Part shown: one piece after another, positions 13,088 through 19,279 of the stretch
Layout: every line of letters starts with the position of its first letter
How positions within the stretch are numbered: the stretch's first letter is position 1
Source: an uncultured Bacilli bacterium
GTDB lineage: Bacteria; Bacillota_I; Bacilli_A; RF39; UBA660
DNA length: 28,683 nt
NCBI GenBank assembly: GCA_934101625.1
Contig: CAKORV010000010.1
Location: forward strand, 1-28,683
Reading direction: 5' to 3'
The notes under the pieces: model-generated
Databases searched by the model: none
Seen by the model: only the letters and a program-made list of their open reading frames with translations
What the model was told of the DNA's origin: nothing
Made by a program: the position numbers and the translations under genes

Positions 13088-16000
13088 ATGAATAAATTTT
13101 CAGAAAAGATAATTAAAAATAAAAATTTAATATTAATAGTGTCTTCTATACTTTTGGTATTATCTTTTATTGGTTATAAATTAACTAAAGTAAATTATGA
13201 TATTTTAGTATATTTACCAGAAGATATAGAAACTATTAAAGGACAAAATATTCTTACTAATGATTTTGATATGGGTTCTTATTCTATAGTATTAGTAAGT
13301 GATATGTCTAGTAAAGATATTTTAGAGTTAGAAAATAAAATATCTAATGTAGATGGTGTCAATAAAGTAATGAGTATTTATGATGTATTTGGTAATAATA
13401 TTCCAGTTGATATATTACCGAGTGAAATAAGAAGTCATATACATGATGATAATACTGATTTATTATTTGTAACTTATGAAGGTGGAACATCTAGTACTGA
13501 AACTATTGATGCTGTAAGAGAAATAAGAAGTATTAGTGATAAAACTAAAGTAGGTGGTATGAGTTCAATGGTTCTAGATACCATGAATTTATCAGATAAG
13601 GAAATAACTATTTATGTATTAATCGCAGTTATTCTTTGTTTATTGGTACTTGAATTAACATTAGATTCATACTTAGTACCAGTATTACTACTATTAAATA
13701 TTGGAGTATCAATTATATTTAATTTAGGTACTAATTTAATGTTTGGAGAAATAAGTTATATTACAGAGTCTCTCGTGGCTGTTCTTCAACTAGGTGTCAC
13801 AACTGACTATTCAATATTCTTATATCATTCATATGAAAAGAAAAAGAATAAAATGAGTAAAGAAGAAGCAATGAAAGAGGCTATTAAAGAAACATTTACT
13901 TCTGTTATAGGAAGTTCATTAACTACTATCGCAGGTTTCTTAGTATTAATTAGTATGAAACTTACTTTAGGTAAAGATTTAGGACTTGTAATGGCAAAAG
14001 GTGTCTTACTTGGTGTAGTAACAGTGTTAACAGTATTTCCTAGTTTACTTCTTGTATTTGATAAATATATAGAAAAGACTAAACATAAAAGTATTAATTT
14101 AAAATTTAGTAAATTAAATAACTTGGTAGTAAAAAATCATGTAGTAATATTTATTATGTTTTTACTAATATTTGTACCTGCATATCTAGCTAATAAAAAT
14201 GTAAGTGTTTACTATAAGATGGATGAATCTTTACCAAAGACATTAGAAAGTATAAGTTCTAATACGGAATTAAAAGATAAGTTTAATATAGTAAGTCCAG
14301 AGATAATATTATTAAGTAATGATATGACTACTGATAGTGTTAATTCTATGACTAAAGAATTAAAGAGTGTTGAAGGAATTGACTTTGTACTTTCAATGGA
14401 AGAATTAAAAAGTCTTGGTGTAAGTGAAGATATGATACCTAGTGAATTAATGTCTACACTTAAAAACGATAAATATGAATTAATGCTTGTAAATTCAATC
14501 TATGAAGTAGCAAGTGATGAATTAAATAATCAAATTGATAAAGTTAATGAAATAGTTAAAAGATATGATGAGAATTCAATAGTCGCAGGTGAAGGACCTT
14601 TAATGAAAGACTTAGTAGAAATATCTAATACTGATTTTAATAATGTAAATGGTATATCTATTATTTGTATCTTAATTATAATAGCTGTAGTTCTTAAAAG
14701 TTTAAGTTTACCAATTTTATTAATAACTGCGATTGAAACTGCAATATTTATAAATATGGGTATATCTTATTTTGGAAATGTAACTTTACCTTTCGTGGCA
14801 CCTATAGTTTTAGGTACCATCCAGTTGGGGGCTACTATAGACTATGCAATATTATTAACAACATCATATTTGAATAATAGATGTGAAGGACTTAATAAAA
14901 ACGAGGCTATGGTAAAAACACTTAATTATAATGCAGCATCTATATTTATAAGTGGATTATGTTTCTTTGCTGCGACATTTGGAGTAGGCTTATATAGTAA
15001 AATAGATATGGTTGGTTCATTATGTACTTTAATAAGTCGTGGAGCTATTATAAGTATGGCTATAACTATATTAGTACTTCCAAGTATATTACTTATATTT
15101 GATAAGTTAATTATGAAAACTACTAAAAAGAAGGGTGATAAAATGAAAAATAAAAAATTAAAATTAGCAATTGGGTTAGTTACATTATTAATAGTTAATC
15201 CAATTAATACATATGCTTTAACTAAAAATGAAATTGTATATGCTAAAGTTAGTTATGATGGTAAAGTAAGTAGTATAAATGTAAATGAACATATTATAAA
15301 TAATGAAAAACTTACTTTAATAAATGATTATTCAGAATTAGATGATATATTTAATTTAAATGGTAATGAAAAGTATTCTAAAGATGGTAATTTCTTAACA
15401 TGGAATACTACTGGTAATGATATATTTTATCAAGGTAAATTAAAAAATAGTTTACCAATAGAAATAAATATAACTTATTTATTAGATGGAGAAAGCATTG
15501 ATTTAAAAGATTTATTAGGTAAAAGTGGTAATGTTACTATAAGAATAAAATATACTAATAATGATTCTCATTTAGTTAATGTAAATGGTAAATATGAAAA
15601 TTTATATACTCCATTTGTAGTTACTATGGGTACAATAATAAATAATGAAAATAATTCTAATATAACTGTTAGTAATGGTAAAGTATTATCTAGTGGTACT
15701 AAAAGTGTAGTAATGGGTGTAAGTATGCCAGGACTTTATGAAAGTCTAAATATGAGTGATTTAAAGAATCTAAATACAATTCTAATTAATTATGATACAA
15801 CTAACTTTGAATTAAGTACTATGTATAGTGTTGTAAGTTCTAATTTAATAAGTAGTGATACTAATATATTTAATAAGTTAAATAGTTTAACAAGTAAAGT
15901 AGATAAATTAGAAAGTAACATGAATACAATAGATGAAAGTGCATCTATGATTAAAGATGGATCTAATAAAATTAAAAGTGGTTTAAAAAGTTCTATAGAT

Positions 16001-16876
16001 GAATTAAGTAATAATAATAGTAGTGCTTTAAGTGATAGTCAAAAAGAAATGATTAAAGCTAATGTACTTAATACTGTTAATAGTCAGTTTACTGATGAAA
16101 AGAAATTAGAAATAAGTGATACTGCAGAAAAGTTAATTGAAGAAGAACTTAAGAAAGGTAATCCTGAAATTAATGAATTAGTTGCTAATGAAATTCAAAA
16201 TTCTTTTACTGAGTTTTTAACAAATGCTAATTTGATGAATGATTATACTGTATGTATGACTGCTAAAAAGATGGGTAAAGATGAAAATACTATGACTATA
16301 GATGAATTAACAAGTTGTGGTAAAATAAATAATGCTAATGTAAGTTTAGTATTAGACACTTTAACTAAATCAAATAGTAGTACTGCGAGTAAAGTAAGTG
16401 AAAAGGTAGCTATTAAAACTGCAAGAGAAGTATCTGTTGTTTCTACAATGAATGCAAGTACAGAAACAGCAAGTATGGTAACGGATAGTATATTAGATAC
16501 TTTACCGGATACTATAAAAAATGAAGCAATAAAAGAATTTACTCAATCATTAAATGTACTTTATACAAATATAGATACTTTAGATAATGGAATTAATGAA
16601 TTATCAAGTGGTATTACTAAATATAATAATGAAGGTATTAAAGTAATAGGAAATTTAGTAAATAATCAAGTTAATCCTATGGTTACTAGATTAAATAAAT
16701 TAATAGAATTAGGAGAAAACTACAATACAGTAAGTAGTGAAAATTTAAGTAAAGATAGTGAAACTAAGTTTATTTTAGTAGTGGATGGAGAAAAAAAGGA
16801 AACTAAGGAAACTAAAGTAAAGAAAGAAGAATCTAAAAAAAGTTTCTGGGAATTAGTAAAAGGTTTATTTAAATAA
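13088..16876 (+). CDS. RND superfamily MMPL-type exporter fused to a C-terminal exported domain
   Basis: 1262 residues in one frame. Residues 1-685 form an MMPL/RND permease: an N-terminal helix, an extracytoplasmic loop, a helical bundle (about 185-345) with GVTTDYSIFLYHSYE, then a repeated half with GATIDYAILLTTSYL; the paired TDY/IDY motifs are the usual proton-relay signatures. At residue 686 a new, signal-peptide-like start appears (MKNKKLKLAIGLVTLLIVNP...NTYA), followed by 577 residues of beta- and coiled-coil-rich extracytoplasmic sequence ending FWELVKGLFK. GGGTGAT lies just before this internal ATG (15143), so separate translation is possible. Start at ATG 13088 after GGAGGG rather than upstream codons. 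Substrate unknown; probably TetR-controlled. Confidence 0.85.
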   Translation: MNKFSEKIIKNKNLILIVSSILLVLSFIGYKLTKVNYDILVYLPEDIETIKGQNILTNDFDMGSYSIVLVSDMSSKDILELENKISNVDGVNKVMSIYDVFGNNIPVDILPSEIRSHIHDDNTDLLFVTYEGGTSSTETIDAVREIRSISDKTKVGGMSSMVLDTMNLSDKEITIYVLIAVILCLLVLELTLDSYLVPVLLLLNIGVSIIFNLGTNLMFGEISYITESLVAVLQLGVTTDYSIFLYHSYEKKKNKMSKEEAMKEAIKETFTSVIGSSLTTIAGFLVLISMKLTLGKDLGLVMAKGVLLGVVTVLTVFPSLLLVFDKYIEKTKHKSINLKFSKLNNLVVKNHVVIFIMFLLIFVPAYLANKNVSVYYKMDESLPKTLESISSNTELKDKFNIVSPEIILLSNDMTTDSVNSMTKELKSVEGIDFVLSMEELKSLGVSEDMIPSELMSTLKNDKYELMLVNSIYEVASDELNNQIDKVNEIVKRYDENSIVAGEGPLMKDLVEISNTDFNNVNGISIICILIIIAVVLKSLSLPILLITAIETAIFINMGISYFGNVTLPFVAPIVLGTIQLGATIDYAILLTTSYLNNRCEGLNKNEAMVKTLNYNAASIFISGLCFFAATFGVGLYSKIDMVGSLCTLISRGAIISMAITILVLPSILLIFDKLIMKTTKKKGDKMKNKKLKLAIGLVTLLIVNPINTYALTKNEIVYAKVSYDGKVSSINVNEHIINNEKLTLINDYSELDDIFNLNGNEKYSKDGNFLTWNTTGNDIFYQGKLKNSLPIEINITYLLDGESIDLKDLLGKSGNVTIRIKYTNNDSHLVNVNGKYENLYTPFVVTMGTIINNENNSNITVSNGKVLSSGTKSVVMGVSMPGLYESLNMSDLKNLNTILINYDTTNFELSTMYSVVSSNLISSDTNIFNKLNSLTSKVDKLESNMNTIDESASMIKDGSNKIKSGLKSSIDELSNNNSSALSDSQKEMIKANVLNTVNSQFTDEKKLEISDTAEKLIEEELKKGNPEINELVANEIQNSFTEFLTNANLMNDYTVCMTAKKMGKDENTMTIDELTSCGKINNANVSLVLDTLTKSNSSTASKVSEKVAIKTAREVSVVSTMNASTETASMVTDSILDTLPDTIKNEAIKEFTQSLNVLYTNIDTLDNGINELSSGITKYNNEGIKVIGNLVNNQVNPMVTRLNKLIELGENYNTVSSENLSKDSETKFILVVDGEKKETKETKVKKEESKKSFWELVKGLFK

Positions 16877-16905
16877 TTGAAAATATGTAATATTTATGGT
16901 ATTAT
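16877..16905 (+). promoter_or_regulatory. sigma-A promoter of sRNA-C
   Basis: TTGAAA (16877-16882), 17 bp, TATTAT (16900-16905) preceded by ATGG. It starts right at the end of the exporter gene, whose own terminator I do not see. Confidence 0.75.
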
Positions 16906-16911
16906 GTATTT

Positions 16912-17029
16912 AGCAAGACAACTTGCATAAAATAAAAAAGGAAGCATTTAGTTTAACTGAATGCCTACCTATGTTTGGATAGACATTTAAGTCCATAAAT
17001 TAATTTATGAGCTTAAGTGTCATTTTTTT
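16912..17029 (+). ncRNA. sRNA-C: predicted type I antitoxin RNA (~118 nt)
   Basis: Elements in order: 5' hairpin GCAAG-ACAA-CTTGC (16913-16926); A-rich linker; hairpin GCATTTAG-TTTAA-CTGAATGC (16944-16964); CCTACCTA; and a long terminator stem beginning GACATTTAAG and ending CTTAAGTGTC (16982-17021) with seven T (17023-17029). It matches sRNA-B in order and motifs, with compensatory changes in both hairpins. It converges on the toxin peptide gene at 17020-17109, overlapping its stop codon and covering its 3' untranslated region, so it would base-pair with that mRNA's 3' end. Antitoxin function is inferred from this geometry. Confidence 0.7.
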
Positions 17030-17109
17030 AGTAAAATTATAATAATAATTTGTTCTAAAATGATTATTATAAATTTAAAAATCTTTAAAATAAAAGTTTT
17101 TATTTTCAT
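17020..17109 (-). CDS. 29-residue hydrophobic peptide, predicted type I toxin 1
   Basis: The peptide starts MKIKTFILKIFKFIIIILEQ and continues IIIIILLKK: a short basic N-terminus, one membrane-spanning stretch and a basic end, typical of type I membrane toxins (Fst, TxpA, BsrG classes). The Shine-Dalgarno is near perfect, AAAGGAGG (minus strand, 17119-17126), nine bases from the ATG. It has its own promoter at 17174-17202. The leader can fold GCCTC onto GAGGC, with inner TTCTT/AAGAA pairs, hiding the Shine-Dalgarno. The antisense sRNA-C overlaps the 3' end. A paralogue sits at 17296-17412. I cannot name the family, and toxicity is inferred. Confidence 0.7.
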   Translation of the reverse strand: MKIKTFILKIFKFIIIILEQIIIIILLKK

Positions 17110-17173
17110 AATATCAAGCCTCCTTTCTTCAAAAGAATGAGGCAGACACTCAGTACTAAATACTTCAATTAAT

Positions 17174-17202
17174 ACTATATCATATAATTATAAATAATAC
17201 AA
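17174..17202 (-). promoter_or_regulatory. promoter of toxin peptide 1
   Basis: Minus strand: -35 TTGTAT (17197-17202), 17 bp, -10 TATAGT (17174-17179). The predicted mRNA start is near 17167, just before GAAGTATTTAGT. Confidence 0.6.
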
Positions 17203-17231
17203 GTGTTTGTGTAAAATTGAATTTTGTAATA

Positions 17232-17260
17232 TTTACATATAATTGTTTTTATGGTAATAT
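17232..17260 (+). promoter_or_regulatory. promoter of sRNA-D
   Basis: TTTACA (17232-17237), 17 bp, TAATAT (17255-17260) preceded by ATGG, the same layout as the sRNA-C promoter. Confidence 0.65.
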
Positions 17261-17264
17261 GTTT

Positions 17265-17340
17265 TTAGCAAGGTATCTTGCTAAATAAGAAGTATTTAGT
17301 TTGTTGGTTGGCATAAAATTATTATAATAATAATTTGTTC
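17265..17340 (+). ncRNA. sRNA-D: predicted antitoxin RNA of module 2, 3' end uncertain
   Basis: Begins with hairpin TTAGCAAG-GTAT-CTTGCTAA (17265-17284), then GAAGTATTTAGT. Unlike sRNA-B and -C it lacks the second hairpin and a clear terminator; only an A/T stem (17316-17336) is present, so the end given is arbitrary. Because it reads straight into the toxin-2 frame, it would be antisense to coding sequence rather than only to the 3' untranslated region. This copy may be partly degenerate. Confidence 0.5.
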
Positions 17341-17412
17341 TAAAATGATAACTAAAAATAAAATGAGAGATATGTATTTTAAAAGCTTTAAAATAAAAGT
17401 TTTTATTTTCAT
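17296..17412 (-). CDS. 38-residue hydrophobic peptide, predicted type I toxin 2
   Basis: Paralogue of the peptide at 17020-17109: both begin MKIKTFILK and share ILEQIIIII; this one has nine extra residues in the middle (YISLILFLV region) and ends LCQPTN. One predicted membrane helix. The Shine-Dalgarno is weaker (AGAAGG), and the promoter region upstream is a poor match (only TATTAT near 17475-17480), so expression may be lower than module 1. The leader motif GAAGTATTTAGT (minus, 17459-17470) is exactly complementary to 17289-17300 at the end of the gene. Toxin role inferred. Confidence 0.6.
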   Translation of the reverse strand: MKIKTFILKLLKYISLILFLVIILEQIIIIIILCQPTN

Positions 17413-17506
17413 AATATCGAACCTTCTTTCTTTAAGAAGAATGAGATAAATACCCAGTACTAAATACTTCAATTAATAATAAAGGACTTTAATAAAATTC
17501 ATGTCT

Positions 17507-17617
17507 TTATAACCATTGATAATATTTAATATTTTTTGCATTATCTTCATTGTTAAAGGTAATGTTTTTTTGTTTTAATAAATTTATTTTTTCTTCTATT
17601 GTTTTAAATTATTTCAT
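17507..17617 (-). pseudogene. remnant of an Abi_2 family (AbiD/AbiF) abortive-infection gene
   Basis: Minus-strand frame MK, stop, FKTIEEKINLLKQKNITFNN then EDNAKNIKYYQWL, stop. The readable part matches the N-terminus of Abi_2 proteins, which typically run TxEEQIxLLKxRGLxIxDxExAxxxLxxINYYRLSGY. It is broken by a TAA at codon 3 and a stop after 34 sense positions, and over 200 codons of the normal gene are missing. The toxin-2 module lies immediately downstream, so the deletion or insertion that destroyed it may involve that element. Family call from recalled consensus; no other domain is left to confirm it. Confidence 0.6.
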
Positions 17618-17620
17618 AAA

Positions 17621-17663
17621 TAAAAAGTCTCCGGTCCACACAGGATACCGAAGATCACTTACA
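17621..17663 (-). ncRNA. short structured leader RNA upstream of the Abi_2 remnant
   Basis: Minus strand: stem TCTTCGGT / ACCGGAGA (17647-17654 with 17628-17635), inner pairs CC/GG, then CTTTTTA, ending four bases before the remnant's ATG. It is preceded by a strong promoter, giving a transcript of about 43 nt terminated before the gene or an attenuator. Abi_2/AbiF genes have, as far as I recall, been reported with an associated upstream structured RNA; I cannot verify that this is the same class. GC content is far above its surroundings. Confidence 0.55.
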
Positions 17664-17669
17664 AATAAT

Positions 17670-17697
17670 ATTATACATTATTAGTATTGAAAGTCAA
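17670..17697 (-). promoter_or_regulatory. strong promoter of the Abi_2 leader RNA
   Basis: Minus strand: -35 TTGACT (17692-17697), 16 bp, consensus -10 TATAAT (17670-17675). Confidence 0.7.
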
Positions 17698-17861
17698 TCT
17701 CTTGTGTGTGCTACTTTAATATAAAATTTATAATAAACTTAAAAACTTCAAAATATGTAAAAACTAGATTTTTTCTTTTTAATGATGTATAATATTTGCT
17801 ACTAATTCTTATTATAGTGAATTAGTATACATAATTAAAAAATCAGTAAGTAAAATTAGAA

Positions 17862-17890
17862 TTAAATAATAACTATGAATATGTTATAAT
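17862..17890 (+). promoter_or_regulatory. promoter of the 17924-19124 pair
   Basis: TTAAAT (17862-17867), 17 bp, consensus TATAAT (17885-17890), 33 bases before the start codon. Confidence 0.55.
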
Positions 17891-17923
17891 TAATTTAGAT
17901 AATAAAAGAAAAGAGGTATAATT

Positions 17924-18184
17924 ATGTCAAAAGAAAAAGATCCTTTTATAACAGATAAACCATTAATAGACTATAGTATAGAATATAACTATGATAAATT
18001 ACCTAAATATTTAATAGAATTAATACATGAATTAGAAGAGTTGGATAAAAAAGGTGATTGGTTTAACTATGATATTAAATTTTCTATATTAGAAATTGAA
18101 GCTAAATCTTACTATCGTGATGGAGTTATAACGGAATATGATTTTAAAACTATATTAAGTAAATATGGGTGGTTATATGATTAA
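17924..18184 (+). CDS. small acidic protein paired with a HipA/CtkA-like kinase
   Basis: 86 residues; family not recognised. Soluble, acidic, mostly helical, with PKYLIELIHELEELDKKGDW (about 28-47) and a conserved-looking end DFKTILSKYGWLYD. There is no helix-turn-helix, so it is not an obvious HipB. AGAGGT precedes the ATG. It overlaps the following kinase gene by 8 bases, which implies coupled translation and a functional link; a partner or antitoxin role is a guess from this layout. Confidence 0.75.
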   Translation: MSKEKDPFITDKPLIDYSIEYNYDKLPKYLIELIHELEELDKKGDWFNYDIKFSILEIEAKSYYRDGVITEYDFKTILSKYGWLYD

Positions 18185-19124
18185 AATAGAAAACTTTGAT
18201 TTAACGGCTCCGAGTGGAATAAGCTATGGAGGTCATAGTGGTAGTAAAAAGGGAATAATTATTAATGGTGAAAGATGGTTTTTAAAGTACCCTAAATCAA
18301 CAAAAAGTATGGATGTAAAAGGACTATCTTACACGACAACTCCAATATCAGAATATCTTGGTTCGCATATCTATGAATTAATCGGCTTAGAAACTCATGA
18401 AACTAAGCTGGGGATTGCTAATGAAAAGGTAGTAGTCGCATGTAAAGATTTCCTAAATAACAATGAAAGTATAATTGATTATACTATGATAAAAAATGAA
18501 TATGATGAAAATATAGAGAAAGCAATGGAAAAATTAACATCAACTACAAAACTAAATTCAAATCATAATTTAGAAGAAGTTATTCTTATTATGAATGAAA
18601 ATCCATATTTTAAAAAAATCCCTTTACTTAAAGAAAGATTTTGGGATATGTTTGTTATAGATGCATTTATAAATAATAATGATAGAAATGAAGGAAATTG
18701 GGGATTGGTTTTAAATAAAGAAAATAATATGTTAAAAGTATCTCCAGTATATGATAATCGTTCATCATTTTATAATAAATCTAGTGATGAAAAATTAATT
18801 AATATTTCACAAGATCCATTTAAATTTAAGCAATCAGTTTATGATAGTTCAATATCTGTATATAAATTAAATGGAAAATCAATAAATCCAGTAAAATATA
18901 TTGAGAGTATGATAAATGAAGAATGTAATAAATCAGTGTTGAGAATAGTACCTAAAATTAACATTGATAAAATAAAAGAATTATTTAATGAAATACCAGA
19001 AGAATATAATAATTTAAAAGTATTTAGTAAAGCACAAAGAGAATACTATTTAGATTCATTAATATATAAATATGATAATGTATTATTACCAGTATATAAT
19101 GAATTATTAAATAAACAACATTAA
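18177..19124 (+). CDS. HipA/CtkA-like serine/threonine kinase-fold protein
   Basis: 315 residues with kinase signatures in HipA order: a glycine-rich loop GISYGGHSGSKKG (14-26), FLKYPK with the ATP lysine K37, a catalytic segment INNNDRNEGNWGLV with D169 and N174, and a metal-binding SPVYDNRSS with D193. This fits the HipA-C/CtkA branch (Helicobacter CtkA, single-domain HipA-like kinases) rather than full HipA of about 440 residues. All catalytic residues are present, so it is probably active. Start at ATG 18177 after GGGTGG; ATG 18165 is an alternative. The target is unknown; HipA kinases act on glutamyl-tRNA synthetase or related targets. Confidence 0.78.
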   Translation: MIKIENFDLTAPSGISYGGHSGSKKGIIINGERWFLKYPKSTKSMDVKGLSYTTTPISEYLGSHIYELIGLETHETKLGIANEKVVVACKDFLNNNESIIDYTMIKNEYDENIEKAMEKLTSTTKLNSNHNLEEVILIMNENPYFKKIPLLKERFWDMFVIDAFINNNDRNEGNWGLVLNKENNMLKVSPVYDNRSSFYNKSSDEKLINISQDPFKFKQSVYDSSISVYKLNGKSINPVKYIESMINEECNKSVLRIVPKINIDKIKELFNEIPEEYNNLKVFSKAQREYYLDSLIYKYDNVLLPVYNELLNKQH

Positions 19125-19127
19125 ATT

Positions 19128-19170
19128 GAAATTTGACCGAATGAAAATTAGAAATTTGACCGAATGAAAA
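19128..19170. repeat. 23-bp-period tandem repeat, pair 1 (direct)
   Basis: GAAATTTGACCGAATGAAAA occurs at 19128-19147 and again at 19151-19170, identical over 20 bases with a 23-bp period. The same motif occurs as an inverted, same-period pair at 26118-26157. It lies directly after the kinase gene. Confidence 0.9.
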
Positions 19171-19222
19171 ATCTACAAATCATCGAATTTGCTAAAAATA
19201 TATATTTTAACTTATGCATTTT

Positions 19223-19253
19223 AGAGAAAACCATATAGTGTTTTCTCTTATTT
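19223..19253 (+). terminator. intrinsic terminator before lepA
   Basis: Perfect stem AGAGAAAAC / GTTTTCTCT (19223-19231, 19240-19248) followed by TATTTT. Probably ends the kinase transcript. Confidence 0.75.
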
Positions 19254-19256
19254 TAT

Positions 19257-19264
19257 GGTATACT
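19257..19264 (+). promoter_or_regulatory. extended -10 promoter of lepA
   Basis: TGG directly upstream of TATACT (19259-19264), 15 bases before the start codon of lepA; no convincing -35, since that region is in the terminator stem. The very short leader still includes AGGTGAT. Confidence 0.4.
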
Positions 19265-19279
19265 CATCTAGGTGATTAC

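Larger units (their letters stand above)
16877..17923. other. 1.05-kb accessory island between exporter and kinase genes
   Basis: No gene longer than 40 codons. It holds two sRNA/peptide modules (16877-17480), an Abi_2 gene remnant with its short leader RNA and promoter (17507-17697) and the promoter of the 17924 gene. 17700-17860 shows nothing I can assign. Confidence 0.7.

Noticed and set aside
19128..19170. Possible CRISPR repeats
   Set aside because: Only two units, 3-base gaps instead of spacers, no cas genes; the inverted second pair at 26118 has the same structure.
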